A stretch of 64,000 bases of DNA from Variovorax guangxiensis (GTDB lineage Bacteria; Pseudomonadota; Gammaproteobacteria; Burkholderiales; Burkholderiaceae_C), in NCBI RefSeq assembly GCF_003952165.1, contig NZ_RXFT01000001.1, positions 310,001-374,000 on the forward strand, written 5' to 3'. The notes under the pieces are model-generated. The model was not told the origin of the DNA and did not search any database. It was given only the letters and a program-made list of their open reading frames with translations. A program made the translations under genes and the position numbers. Shown here piece after piece: positions 32,121 through 40,133 of the stretch. Each line of letters begins with the position of its first letter. Position 1 is the first letter of the stretch.

Positions 32121-32231
32121 ATGAAGGACCGACTCCTACCGGCTGGTTCACCAGCGTCAGGGGTCGGGCAGGGCGGAGACGAGGTCACCGCGGTCCTGGA
32201 CCAAGGTGTCGTTTCAACGGTAAGCACTTGA
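32121..32231 (+). CDS. 36-residue leader ORF translationally coupled to iscR
   Basis: An ATG at 32121 begins MKDRLLPAGSPASGVGQG and the frame ends at TGA 32229-32231, 11 bases before iscR. AGAGAAG lies about 10 bases before the ATG. The stop overlaps the iscR ribosome binding site: the junction reads TTGAAGGAG. This is the layout of a translated leader that couples to or attenuates the next gene. The peptide has no known domain and no cysteine, so it is unlikely to bind a cluster itself. It may be only a chance frame, but the promoter lies upstream of it and the space between promoter and iscR is otherwise unexplained. Confidence 0.55.
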   Translation: MKDRLLPAGSPASGVGQGGDEVTAVLDQGVVSTVST

Positions 32232-32242
32232 AGGAGCTTGCG

Positions 32243-32779
32243 ATGCGTCTCACTACCAAAGGCCGTTTTGCGGTCACAGCCATGATCGATCTGGCGTTGC
32301 GTCAGAACACCGGTCCGGTCACGCTGGCCGCGATCAGCCAGCGGCAGCAGATCTCGCTGTCGTACCTCGAACAGCTATTCGGCAAGCTGCGCCGTCACGA
32401 GCTGGTCGAGTCGACCCGCGGCCCCGGGGGCGGCTACAGCCTCGGCCGCAAGGCAGCGGACATCACAGTGGCCGACATCATCGTCTCCGTTGATGAGCCC
32501 ATCGACGCTACCCAGTGCGGCGGCAAGGAAAACTGCCTCGGCGAAGCCGGCCGCTGCATGACTCACGAGCTCTGGGCCTCTCTGAACCAGCGCATGGTCG
32601 AGTTCCTCGACTCCGTCACCCTGCAGAAGCTGGTCGACGACCAGATCGCCAAGGGCGTGCAGATCGAGAACAAGCCGGTCGTCAAGCGCGCCATCTCCGC
32701 GCAGCCGGTGGTCAAGCCGATTCGTGTGAACGCGCCGAATTCGGTGTTCGCGCTCGGGAACGCATTCGCGAAGTCCTGA
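32243..32779 (+). CDS. iscR: Fe-S cluster assembly regulator IscR
   Basis: This 178-residue Rrf2-family protein represses the isc operon when it holds a 2Fe-2S cluster. The winged helix occupies residues 1-75 (MRLTTKGRFAVTAMIDLAL, LGRKAADITVADI). The cluster ligands are Cys92, Cys98, Cys105 and His108; the gap between the last two cysteines is one residue longer than in E. coli. The C-terminal 40 residues are variable. It has a strong AAGGAG site and is the first long gene of iscRSUA-hscBA-fdx. Confidence 0.96.
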   Translation: MRLTTKGRFAVTAMIDLALRQNTGPVTLAAISQRQQISLSYLEQLFGKLRRHELVESTRGPGGGYSLGRKAADITVADIIVSVDEPIDATQCGGKENCLGEAGRCMTHELWASLNQRMVEFLDSVTLQKLVDDQIAKGVQIENKPVVKRAISAQPVVKPIRVNAPNSVFALGNAFAKS

Positions 32780-32802
32780 TAGCGCCGAGTCAGAGTCCCG
32801 GC

Positions 32803-32818
32803 GGCGCCTTCGGGCGCC
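32803..32818 (+). other. UUCG-capped hairpin in the iscR-iscS gap
   Basis: GGCGCC at 32803-32808 and its palindromic partner at 32813-32818 form a perfect 6-bp stem closed by the very stable TTCG tetraloop. It lies in the 92-base spacer between iscR and iscS. No T-run follows, so it is unlikely to terminate; it could protect the iscR message from 3'-to-5' decay, as known for the E. coli iscR 3' structure. This role is inferred. Confidence 0.55.
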
Positions 32819-32871
32819 CAGCCTGAGCAGCCCAGATCAAAGAACAACCCCCACGCCAGCACGAGCCAGCC

Positions 32872-34092
32872 ATGGACGTAACTCCTCATTTTCCGATCTA
32901 TCTCGATTACGGCGCCACCACGCCGGTCGACCCGCGCGTGGTCGACGCCATGATTCCCTGGTTGCGCGAGCACTTCGGCAACCCGGCGTCGCGCAGCCAC
33001 GCATGGGGCTGGGAGGCTGAGGAGGCGGTCGAGAAGGCACGCGGCCAGGTGGCCGAACTGATCAACGCCGACCCGCGCGAGATCGTCTGGACCTCGGGCG
33101 CCACGGAGTCGATCAACCTCGCGCTCAAGGGCGCAGCCAATTTCTACAAGGGCAAGGGCAAGCACCTCATCACCCTGAAGACCGAGCACAAGGCCGTGCT
33201 CGACACCATGCGCGAACTGGAGCGCCAGGGCTTCGAGGTCACCTACCTCGACGTCGAGGAAAACGGCCTCGTCGACCTCGAAAAGTTCAAGGCAGCGATC
33301 CGCCCCGACACCATCCTGGTCAGCGTGCTCTTCGTGAACAACGAGATCGGCGTGATCCAGGACGTGGTCTCCATCGGCAACATCTGCCGCGAAAAGGGGA
33401 TCGTCTTCCACGTCGACGCTGCCCAGGCCACCGGCAAGATCGACATCGACATCACGAAGCTGCCCATCGACCTGATGAGCCTGGCCTCGCACAAGACCTA
33501 TGGCCCCAAGGGTATCGGCGCCCTGTACGTGCGCCGCAAGCCGCGCGTGCGCCTCGAGGCGCAGATGCACGGTGGTGGCCATGAGCGCGGCATGCGTTCG
33601 GGCACGCTGCCCACGCACCAGATCGTCGGCATGGGCGAGGCCTACCGCATCGCCAAGCTGGAGATGCACAAGGACATCGAACACGCGCGCCGTCTGCAGA
33701 AGCGTCTGCTCGACGGCCTGAAGGATGTCGAGCAGGTGTTCATCAACGGCGACCTCGAACACCGCGTGCCGCACAACCTGAACATGAGCTTCAACTACGT
33801 CGAGGGCGAGTCGCTGATCATGGGCATCAAGGGCCTGGCGGTGTCGTCGGGTTCGGCCTGCACCTCGGCCAGCCTGGAGCCCAGCTACGTGCTGCGCGCC
33901 CTGGGCCGCAGCGACGAACTGGCCCACAGCAGCCTTCGCATGACCATCGGCCGCTTCACGACCGAAGAAGAGATCGACTACGCCATTTCGACCATCAAGC
34001 ACAACGTTGCCAAGCTGCGCGAGCTGAGCCCCCTGTGGGAGATGTTCCAGGACGGCGTGGACATCAGCACGATCCAGTGGTCGGCCCACTGA
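32872..34092 (+). CDS. iscS: Cysteine desulfurase IscS
   Basis: This 406-residue PLP enzyme releases sulfur from cysteine for cluster building and tRNA thiolation. It starts near [13 protein letters not shown]; the PLP-lysine is Lys208 in [10 protein letters not shown], and the persulfide-bearing Cys330 lies in [10 protein letters not shown]. The C-terminal [16 protein letters not shown] is the region that contacts IscU. Length is typical. It follows iscR by 92 bases and precedes iscU by 55, in the same operon. Confidence 0.97.
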   Translation: MDVTPHFPIYLDYGATTPVDPRVVDAMIPWLREHFGNPASRSHAWGWEAEEAVEKARGQVAELINADPREIVWTSGATESINLALKGAANFYKGKGKHLITLKTEHKAVLDTMRELERQGFEVTYLDVEENGLVDLEKFKAAIRPDTILVSVLFVNNEIGVIQDVVSIGNICREKGIVFHVDAAQATGKIDIDITKLPIDLMSLASHKTYGPKGIGALYVRRKPRVRLEAQMHGGGHERGMRSGTLPTHQIVGMGEAYRIAKLEMHKDIEHARRLQKRLLDGLKDVEQVFINGDLEHRVPHNLNMSFNYVEGESLIMGIKGLAVSSGSACTSASLEPSYVLRALGRSDELAHSSLRMTIGRFTTEEEIDYAISTIKHNVAKLRELSPLWEMFQDGVDISTIQWSAH

Positions 34093-34147
34093 CGCAGGTC
34101 AGACCCGCACCAGGCACCACGATTGAACAAAGTTTGAGAGGTACACC

Positions 34148-34570
34148 ATGGCATATTCTTCCAAGGTCATCGACCACTACGAAAACCCGCGCAACGTCGG
34201 CTCCTTCGAAAAGGGCGACGACTCCGTCGGCACCGGCATGGTCGGCGCCCCGGCCTGCGGCGACGTGATGAAGCTGCAGATCAAGGTCAACCCCGAAACC
34301 GGCGTGATCGAAGACGCTCGCTTCAAGACCTACGGCTGCGGCTCGGCCATCGCCTCGTCGTCGCTCGTGACCGAATGGGTCAAGGGCAAGACGCTCGACG
34401 AAGCGGCCGCGCTCAAGAACGCGCAGATCGCCGAGGAACTGGCGCTGCCGCCGGTGAAGATCCACTGCTCCATCCTGGCGGAAGACGCCATCAAGGCAGC
34501 CGTGAACGACTACAAGGCCAAGCACGGCGTCAAGACCGAAACCGGTGCCGCTGCCGAAGCTGTCCACTGA
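34148..34570 (+). CDS. iscU: Fe-S scaffold protein IscU
   Basis: This 140-residue scaffold assembles 2Fe-2S clusters. Ligands Cys37 (PACGDV), Cys64 (YGCGSA) and Cys107 (IHCSIL) are present with His106. The LPPVKI motif at residues 100-105, recognised by HscA, is intact. A final 15-residue tail is Ala/Glu-rich. It lies between iscS and iscA with normal spacing. Confidence 0.97.
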   Translation: MAYSSKVIDHYENPRNVGSFEKGDDSVGTGMVGAPACGDVMKLQIKVNPETGVIEDARFKTYGCGSAIASSSLVTEWVKGKTLDEAAALKNAQIAEELALPPVKIHCSILAEDAIKAAVNDYKAKHGVKTETGAAAEAVH

Positions 34571-34571
34571 C

Positions 34572-34895
34572 ATGGCCGTCACGCTGACAGAAGCCGCTGC
34601 CCGACATGTCACCCGCTACCTCGGCAAGAGGGGCAAGGGGGTGGGTGTGCGGCTGGGCGTGAAGACCACGGGTTGCTCTGGCCTGGCCTACAAGCTCGAG
34701 TACGTGGACGAACTGGCGCCCGAAGACGTGGTCTTCGAAGACCACGGCGTGAAGGTGCTGGTCGATCCGAAGAGCCTCGCCTACATCGACGGCACGCAGC
34801 TCGACTTCGTGCGCGAGGGCCTGAACGAGGGCTTCAAGTTCAACAACCCCAACGAGCGTGACCGCTGCGGTTGCGGGGAAAGCTTCCGCATCTGA
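34572..34895 (+). CDS. iscA: Fe-S carrier protein IscA
   Basis: This 107-residue A-type carrier has the three conserved cysteines: Cys35 (TTGCSG), and Cys99 and Cys101 near the C-terminus (DRCGCGESF). It receives clusters from IscU and passes them on. The ATG at 34572 lies one base after the iscU stop codon, so a terminator is not expected before it. The length is normal for the family. Confidence 0.96.
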   Translation: MAVTLTEAAARHVTRYLGKRGKGVGVRLGVKTTGCSGLAYKLEYVDELAPEDVVFEDHGVKVLVDPKSLAYIDGTQLDFVREGLNEGFKFNNPNERDRCGCGESFRI

Positions 34896-34926
34896 ACTGA
34901 TGCGCCGTCGCTGACTGCGACCACAG

Positions 34927-34957
34927 CCGCCAACATGTCATGTGCTGGCGGTTTTTT
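34927..34957 (+). terminator. Terminator-shaped hairpin immediately before hscB
   Basis: CCGCCA (34927-34932) pairs with TGGCGG (34946-34951), continued inside by ACAT/ATGT (34933-34936, 34940-34943) around a GTC loop, and followed by six T residues at 34952-34957. This is a full intrinsic-terminator shape, yet hscB begins only seven bases later at 34964. It would separate iscRSUA from hscBA-fdx in expression, or act as an attenuator. Confidence 0.75.
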
Positions 34958-34963
34958 CTTGCC

Positions 34964-35482
34964 ATGAACCTGAACGACACCGACTTTCAACTGTTCGCCG
35001 TCCCGGCGACCTTCGCGCAGGACCGCACAGTGCTCGACGCGCGCTGGAAAGAGCTGCAGCGCGAGGCCCACCCGGACCGCTTCGCCGCGCAAGGCGCCGC
35101 GGCGCAGCGCGTGGCCATGCAGTGGTCGGTGCGCATCAACGAGGCTTACCAGCGCCTGAAGGACCCGATCCGCCGCGCCAGCTACATCTGCGAGCTGAAC
35201 GGCGCGCCGCTCGATGCCGAGAACAACACGGCGATGCCGTCCGATTTCCTGATGCAGCAGATGGAGTGGCGCGAATCCCTCGACGAGGTGACGGACATCG
35301 CTTCGCTCGAGAAGCTGCAGGCGGAGGTCGAGGCCGGCCGCGCGCGCGCGCTGTCGTCGCTCGACTGGCTCATCGACGAGAAGGGCGACTACCCGGCGGC
35401 GGCCAGGCAGGTGAGAGCCCTCATGTTCATTGAGCGCTTCGCGCAGGACGTCGAAGCCAAGTTCGATCAGTTGGGACAATAA
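34964..35482 (+). CDS. hscB: Co-chaperone HscB
   Basis: This 172-residue J-type co-chaperone delivers IscU to HscA. The N-terminal J-domain contains the HPD motif at residues 36-38 (EAHPDRF), and the C-terminal three-helix domain binds IscU. The start at 34964 has no visible ribosome binding site: the preceding bases are the T-run of the hairpin described above. An alternative ATG at 34940 lies inside the hairpin and would add eight hydrophobic or aromatic residues, which is unlikely. Its own stop is four bases before hscA. Confidence 0.93.
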   Translation: MNLNDTDFQLFAVPATFAQDRTVLDARWKELQREAHPDRFAAQGAAAQRVAMQWSVRINEAYQRLKDPIRRASYICELNGAPLDAENNTAMPSDFLMQQMEWRESLDEVTDIASLEKLQAEVEAGRARALSSLDWLIDEKGDYPAAARQVRALMFIERFAQDVEAKFDQLGQ

Positions 35483-35486
35483 CGGC

Positions 35487-37349
35487 ATGGCTCTTCTCCA
35501 GATTTCCGAACCCGGCCAGGCGCCCGACCCGCATCAGCGCCGCATCGCCGTGGGCATCGACCTCGGCACCACGCATTCGCTGGTGGCCTCGGTGCGCAAC
35601 GGCGTGGCCGAATGCCTGCCCGACGACCAGGGCCGCCTGCTGCTGCCTTCGGCCGTACGCTACCTCGAGGGCGACCGCCGCCAGATCGGCTTCGACGCGC
35701 TGGCCGCTCGTGCGCAGGACCCGGCCAACACCATCACTTCGGTGAAGCGCCTCATGGGCCGCGGCCTGGCCGACATCGCGAACCGCGAGTCGATGTCGTA
35801 CCGCATCGGCAGCGGCGACGGCGGCATGGTCAAGGTGCAGACGCTGGCGGGCGAGAAGTCGCCGGTCGAGATCAGCGCCGAGATCCTCGCCACGCTGCGT
35901 TTCCGCGCTGAAGACACCTTCGACGACGAACTCTACGGCGCCGTCATCACCGTGCCCGCGTATTTCGACGAAGGCCAGCGCCAGGCGACCAAGGACGCCG
36001 CGCAACTCGCCGGCCTCAACGTGCTGCGCCTGATCAGCGAGCCCACGGCTGCTGCCATCGCCTACGGCCTCGACAACGCGAGCGAAGGCGTCTACGCGGT
36101 CTACGACCTGGGCGGCGGCACCTTCGACATCTCGATCCTGCGGCTCACGCAGGGCGTTTTCGAAGTCATTGCGACCGGCGGCGACTCGGCCCTCGGCGGC
36201 GACGACTACGACCATGCGCTGGCCGACTTCGTGCTCGCGCAGACTGGCCTGCAGGCCGGCAGCGATGCCGACAAGGCTGCGTTGCTCGTGGCAGCCCGTG
36301 CGGCGAAGGAAGCCCTGACCGATTCGGCGACGGTCGTGTTCAAGGCAGAGGTCGCAGGCAAGACCGTTTCGCTCGACCTGACGCGCGAGCAGTTCTACGC
36401 CGCCACCCAGCCGCTGACCGACCGCACCATCGCCGCCGTGCGCAAGGCACTGCGCGACGCGAAGCTCAAGGCCGAAGAGCTCAAGGGCATCGTTCTGGTG
36501 GGTGGCTCCACGCGCATGCCGCAGGTCCGCCGCGCGGTGGCCGATTTCTTCGGCCGCGAGCCACTGGTCAACCTGAATCCCGACGAAGTCGTGGCGCTGG
36601 GCGCCGCCATCCAGGCCAATCAACTGGCCGGCAACAACGGTGCGGGCGAACTGCTGCTGCTCGACGTGATCCCGCTGTCGCTTGGCATCGAGACCATGGG
36701 CGGCCTCGTCGAGCGCATCGTGCCGCGCAACCAGACCATCCCGACGGCGATGGCGCAGGACTTCACGACCTACCAGGACGGCCAGACCGCACTGGCGCTG
36801 CACGTGGTGCAGGGCGAGCGCGACCTCGTCTCCGACTGCCGCAGCCTCGCGCGCTTCACGCTGCGCGGCATCCCGCCAATGGCGGCCGGCGCGGCGCGCA
36901 TCCGCGTGACCTTCACGGTCGACGCAGACGGCCTGCTGAGCGTGAGCGCGAAGGAGCAGGGCAGCGGCGTCGAGGCCAGCGTGGCGGTCAAGCCCTCGTA
37001 TGGCCTGTCGGACGACCAGATCGCGACCATGCTGCAGGAAAGCTTCTCCACCGCGCAACAGGACATGCAAGCCCGCGCGCTGGTCGAGGCGCGCGTCGAT
37101 GCCGATCGCATGCTGCTGGCCACGCAGAGCGCGCTCGATGCCGATGGCGACCTGCTGAACGACGAAGAGCGCGCGGCCATCGACGCATCGATGGCGCAGC
37201 TGCGCGAAGCCGCCAAGGGCAGTAACGAAGCCGCGACCATCGAGGCCGCCACCAAGAAGCTGGCCGACGACACCGAAGCCTTCGCCGCACAACGCATGAA
37301 CGCGGGCATCGCGCGCGCGCTTGCCGGGCGCAAGGTCGAATCCCTCTAG
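35487..37349 (+). CDS. hscA: Hsp70-type chaperone HscA
   Basis: This 620-residue specialised Hsp70 acts on IscU to release clusters. It has the nucleotide-binding domain ([57 protein letters not shown]), the linker [15 protein letters not shown], and a C-terminal substrate-binding domain that binds the IscU LPPVK motif. The start follows hscB by four bases. The HscA identity over DnaK comes from the isc context, the N-terminal extension before the first glycine motif, and the length. Confidence 0.95.
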   Translation: MALLQISEPGQAPDPHQRRIAVGIDLGTTHSLVASVRNGVAECLPDDQGRLLLPSAVRYLEGDRRQIGFDALAARAQDPANTITSVKRLMGRGLADIANRESMSYRIGSGDGGMVKVQTLAGEKSPVEISAEILATLRFRAEDTFDDELYGAVITVPAYFDEGQRQATKDAAQLAGLNVLRLISEPTAAAIAYGLDNASEGVYAVYDLGGGTFDISILRLTQGVFEVIATGGDSALGGDDYDHALADFVLAQTGLQAGSDADKAALLVAARAAKEALTDSATVVFKAEVAGKTVSLDLTREQFYAATQPLTDRTIAAVRKALRDAKLKAEELKGIVLVGGSTRMPQVRRAVADFFGREPLVNLNPDEVVALGAAIQANQLAGNNGAGELLLLDVIPLSLGIETMGGLVERIVPRNQTIPTAMAQDFTTYQDGQTALALHVVQGERDLVSDCRSLARFTLRGIPPMAAGAARIRVTFTVDADGLLSVSAKEQGSGVEASVAVKPSYGLSDDQIATMLQESFSTAQQDMQARALVEARVDADRMLLATQSALDADGDLLNDEERAAIDASMAQLREAAKGSNEAATIEAATKKLADDTEAFAAQRMNAGIARALAGRKVESL

Positions 37350-37358
37350 AACAACAGC

Positions 37359-37697
37359 ATGCCCACGATCAAGATCTACCCGCATCCCGAGTACTGCCCC
37401 GAAGGCGCAGAAATCACCGCGCCCGCCGGCACCTCGATCTGCGAGGCGCTGCTCGACAACCACATCGACATCGAGCACGCCTGCGAGATGAGCTGCGCCT
37501 GCACCACCTGCCACGTGATCGTGCGCGAAGGCTTCAACTCGCTGAACGAGGCGGAAGAGGGCGAGGAAGACCTGCTCGACCGCGCCTGGGGCCTGGAGCC
37601 GCAGTCGCGCTTGAGTTGCCAGGCGATCCTGGCGCAGGAGAATGTGACGATCGAGATTCCAAAGTACTCGATCAACCACGCCAAGGAAAACCACTGA
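37359..37697 (+). CDS. fdx: ISC-system 2Fe-2S ferredoxin
   Basis: This 112-residue adrenodoxin-type ferredoxin supplies electrons for cluster assembly. The four cysteine ligands are Cys42, Cys48, Cys51 and Cys87 (CEMSCACTTCH and RLSCQAI), matching the E. coli Fdx positions. It starts nine bases after hscA. It ends at TGATG, sharing bases with a tiny downstream ORF. It closes the isc operon; IscX is not found next to it. Confidence 0.96.
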   Translation: MPTIKIYPHPEYCPEGAEITAPAGTSICEALLDNHIDIEHACEMSCACTTCHVIVREGFNSLNEAEEGEEDLLDRAWGLEPQSRLSCQAILAQENVTIEIPKYSINHAKENH

Positions 37698-37765
37698 TGA
37701 GCGCAGCGCCGGGCCGCCCCAAGCAAGCTTGTACCGCAGTGCGAAGCACGGAGGTGCTTCGATGA
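37697..37765 (+). other. 22-codon ORF bridging fdx and dnaQ
   Basis: A frame starting MSAAPGRPKQACTAVRSTEV begins in the TGATG that ends fdx and stops at the ATGA that begins dnaQ, overlapping both. It carries the GGAGG ribosome binding site of dnaQ inside it. It may be a coupling ORF or only sequence serving the ribosome site. The peptide looks like no known family. Confidence 0.35.
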
Positions 37766-38469
37766 GCCGCCAGATCGTCCTCGACACCGAAACCACCGGT
37801 CTCTCGGCCGAGAACGGCGACCGCATCATCGAGCTCGGCTGCGTGGAGCTGTTCAACCGCAAGCTCACCGGCAACGACCTGCACATCTACTTCAACCCCG
37901 AGCGCGAGAGCCACGAGGACGCGCTCAAGGTCCACGGCCTGACGACCGACTTCCTGCGCGACAAGCCCAAGTTCGGCACGCTGGCCAACGACATCGTCGA
38001 GTACCTGCGCGACGCCGAGATCATCATTCACAACGCGGCCTTCGACGTCGGCTTCCTCAACAAGGAGTTCGAGCGCGCGGGCCTGCCGCCGCTGCGCACC
38101 TTCGTCGGCGAAGTGACCGACACGCTGGCCATGGCCAAGCAGGTGTATCCGGGCAAGCGCAACTCGCTCGACGCGCTGTGCGACCGTTTTGGCGTCGACC
38201 GCTCGAACCGTACCTTCCACGGCGCCAAGCTCGACGCGCAGCTGCTGGCCGACGTCTACATCAACCTCACGCGCGGGCAGGACGCGCTGCTCATCGACGT
38301 GGCCGCAGCGGAGCCTGTGCAGGGCACCACCGTGGTGGCCGTCGACCTGAGCCAGTTCGAGTTGCCGGTGATCATGGCGGCCGAGCATGAGCTCACCGCA
38401 CATGAGGCCGTGCTGGTCCAGCTCGACAAATCGAGTGGCGGCCGGACGCTGTTTCGAGAAAACGTCTGA
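37762..38469 (+). CDS. dnaQ: DNA polymerase III epsilon subunit (proofreading exonuclease)
   Basis: This 235-residue 3'-5' exonuclease proofreads for the replicative polymerase. The Exo I motif LDTETTGL, Exo II with HNAAFDVGF, and Exo IIIe HGAKLDAQLLADVY are present, and the similarity to E. coli DnaQ is strong (MSRQIVLDTETTG start, LTGNDLHIYF, KRNSLDALC). A C-terminal tail of about 60 residues replaces the E. coli alpha-binding tail region. GGAGG lies eight bases before the ATG. It overlaps the tiny ORF after fdx, so it may be partly transcribed with the isc operon. Confidence 0.95.
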   Translation: MSRQIVLDTETTGLSAENGDRIIELGCVELFNRKLTGNDLHIYFNPERESHEDALKVHGLTTDFLRDKPKFGTLANDIVEYLRDAEIIIHNAAFDVGFLNKEFERAGLPPLRTFVGEVTDTLAMAKQVYPGKRNSLDALCDRFGVDRSNRTFHGAKLDAQLLADVYINLTRGQDALLIDVAAAEPVQGTTVVAVDLSQFELPVIMAAEHELTAHEAVLVQLDKSSGGRTLFRENV

Positions 38470-38565
38470 GTTTCTTGAAAGCAGCTGAAAAGCTATGGCA
38501 TAATCTGAGGCTTCGCAGAACGCGATACGTTTTCTAGGCACCGAGGCAAAAAGCAGCGGTGCCGA

Positions 38566-38640
38566 GGGCGGTTAGCTCAGGGGTAGAGCACAGCATTCAC
38601 ACTGCTGGGGTCGGAGGTTCGAAGCCTCCACCGCCCACCA
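38566..38640 (+). tRNA. tRNA-Val, anticodon CAC
   Basis: A complete 75-base tRNA: acceptor GGGCGGT pairs with ACCGCCC, the D arm is GCTC/GAGC, the anticodon loop TTCACAC is closed by CAGCA/TGCTG, the T arm is GGAGG/CCTCC around TTCGAAG, and the 3' ACCA is encoded. The anticodon CAC reads GUG valine codons. An intrinsic terminator follows within ten bases. Confidence 0.97.
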
Positions 38641-38648
38641 ATCAAAAA

Positions 38649-38676
38649 GCGACCTGGATTTCCAGGTCGCTTTTTT
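38649..38676 (+). terminator. Intrinsic terminator after tRNA-Val
   Basis: GCGACCTGG (38649-38657) pairs perfectly with CCAGGTCGC (38662-38670), followed by six T residues to 38676; a run of A precedes the stem, so it may work in both directions. It ends the tRNA transcript and faces the convergent lipoprotein gene. Confidence 0.9.
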
Positions 38677-38732
38677 GTTTTGTGCGTCGAGAGGGGTTTC
38701 GGTTCGCCTCTCTCTGCTTCTCTATCCGTTGA

Positions 38733-39116
38733 CTACTTCGTGGCGCCGAAGAGGTCGCCGCAGTTGTCGCACGCGAAGTACAGCTTCTGCTCTGCGCACT
38801 GCACCGAACCCGTCGCACCGGCGCGGATCTGCCAGTCGCACGATTTGCCCTGCCTCACAAGCGTGCCTTCGGCGTAGCAGGGCGCCAGTTCGTAGTTGTC
38901 GTGCAGCGTCTTGTAGTCGACCTCGCGTGCCTTCGAGAAGAACTCGCGCGCCTGTCCATGGCTGCGTGGCACGTCGGAGCTGCGGCAGGTGGCCGGCGAG
39001 TCGGAGTGGAAGTCCGCAACGTAGATATTGCTGAAGGCGGTGTCGCGAGTCGTCGCGCAAGAGGAAAGCAGCACGGCCCCGATTGCGAGACCCACCGCGC
39101 GGAGTCTCACTTCCAT
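38733..39116 (-). CDS. Small cysteine-rich lipoprotein after the amidase gene
   Basis: This 127-residue protein has a lipoprotein signal: VGLAIGAVLLSSC with Cys20 as the lipidation site. The mature part has several cysteines (CRSSD, PCYAEG, SCDWQIR, VQCAEQ, FACDNCGD), ending in a CDNCG pair, and no known domain that I recognise. Its start overlaps the end of the amidase gene by ten bases, so the two are expressed together. An envelope-anchored protein encoded after a muralytic enzyme could be an inhibitor or immunity protein; this is inference. Confidence 0.75.
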   Translation of the reverse strand: MEVRLRAVGLAIGAVLLSSCATTRDTAFSNIYVADFHSDSPATCRSSDVPRSHGQAREFFSKAREVDYKTLHDNYELAPCYAEGTLVRQGKSCDWQIRAGATGSVQCAEQKLYFACDNCGDLFGATK

Positions 39117-39709
39117 ATCGCCGAACTCGCTTCGCCGGGGTTCTTGTACGACACCGTCGGATGCCGGTAGACATCTTCCGGCTTGAGATTGAACTGCGCA
39201 TACAGCACCTCGATGAGCCACTGCAGCGAGCTGTTCTGCGCAGCGGTCACGGCCTCGTAGTTCTTGTCGTCGATGTGCATGCCGACCAGCTCGATGCCGA
39301 TCGAGTCGCTGTTCACCGGATAGCGTTCCGGATACGGCTTCGCGCGCTCGTGCGCGTCGATGGCGTTGATCTGGTTGACCCACGACATCGCCAGCATCTT
39401 TGCCATTGCACCCGTGTCGCAGCTGCTCTTGTTGATGGTCAGGCACTTCGACTTGATCAGCTTGCCGACGTGATAGCAACGCGCGAGAACGCTCGCCGTC
39501 TGGTAGATCTGGCCGTTCTTGTCGATGAGGAAATGGGCGCCGTTGCCGCCCACCTGATAGCCGTTGAGGCTGGATTCGGCGGTGCCCGAGTCGGTCTGGT
39601 GAACGACGATGGCGAGCACGCTGGGGAGGGTGCCGTGTTCGATTCCCGGTGATCGTCGCAGGATCACCTTGGGGTCGATCAGCATCCCGTTTGCATCGAT
39701 GGTGGACAT
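39107..39709 (-). CDS. Amidase_2/PGRP-type N-acetylmuramoyl-L-alanine amidase without signal peptide
   Basis: This 200-residue protein matches the zinc amidase fold that cleaves between muramic acid and L-Ala. Candidate zinc ligands are His37 (AIVVHQTD), with a later His183 and the YKNPGE block (YRHPTVSYKNPGE) replacing the usual RKxDPG. His80 (CYHVG) corresponds to the family's variable central His. GAHFLIDKNGQIYQ is a typical segment. There is no N-terminal signal. The start at 39709 has a GGGAGAG site. Lower GC than the neighbours, a tRNA gene nearby and the linked lipoprotein fit a recently gained phage-lysin-like or secreted effector gene. Confidence 0.8.
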   Translation of the reverse strand: MSTIDANGMLIDPKVILRRSPGIEHGTLPSVLAIVVHQTDSGTAESSLNGYQVGGNGAHFLIDKNGQIYQTASVLARCYHVGKLIKSKCLTINKSSCDTGAMAKMLAMSWVNQINAIDAHERAKPYPERYPVNSDSIGIELVGMHIDDKNYEAVTAAQNSSLQWLIEVLYAQFNLKPEDVYRHPTVSYKNPGEASSAIWK

Positions 39710-39970
39710 TTCTCTCCCTGAAGAAAGTGACGCGATGACGGTTGCCTGCCGGGCTCCGGCAGCACGGGCCAGTACAACACATCCACCGTCGATGCCCAAG
39801 TCGCAGGAAGTAGTAACGCGACCTCCGGGCGACGATCCTGCAACAGTCGTCATTACCGTGTCACGAAGCTCTTGTCGCCCGTTGTCGGCCCGCACCGACG
39901 GCAAATGCAGCCCGCAGCTGTCGAATTTCTCGCACCGATGACCTAGAACCAGAAGGAAAGGAGCGCAGCC

Positions 39971-40093
39971 ATGGCCACTCATCCCGACATTCCGCCGCCC
40001 GTCGCGCCCGACCTGCCCGTCGAGCCCGACGAAGGACCCGAGACGCCGCCCGACGAGCCCACCGATCCCGAGCCGCCCCCGTCCGCGCACTGA
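39971..40093 (+). CDS. Proline- and acid-rich 40-residue protein
   Basis: This short gene encodes 40 residues of which 15 are proline and 10 are Asp or Glu, with a PPP triplet near each end (DIPPPVAP, EPPPSAH). It has a strong GGAAAGGAG ribosome binding site seven bases before the ATG, which supports real translation. No domain or membrane segment is visible; it would be intrinsically disordered. It sits in the gap after the divergent amidase gene and 40 bases before the oxidoreductase gene. Function unknown. Confidence 0.6.
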   Translation: MATHPDIPPPVAPDLPVEPDEGPETPPDEPTDPEPPPSAH

Positions 40094-40133
40094 GATAGCG
40101 AAGCTCCCGCGCAAGCCGCGCTAAGCTCGCGCG

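Noticed and set aside
35427..37886. Antisense open frame of about 819 codons opposite hscA and fdx
   Set aside because: It is a shadow of the HscA and Fdx codon bias; no recognisable motifs, and both plus-strand genes are certain.
39710..39970. Possible extra gene upstream of the amidase, and upstream extension of the amidase
   Set aside because: The upstream in-frame region (to 40114) has a poor composition and no ribosome site, while GGGAGAG lies just before the 39709 start. The gap is best explained as a divergent promoter region.
38566..40093. Integrative element at tRNA-Val
   Set aside because: The tRNA is followed by unusual genes, but no integrase, no repeat of the tRNA 3' end and no mobility gene is visible, so an island cannot be called.
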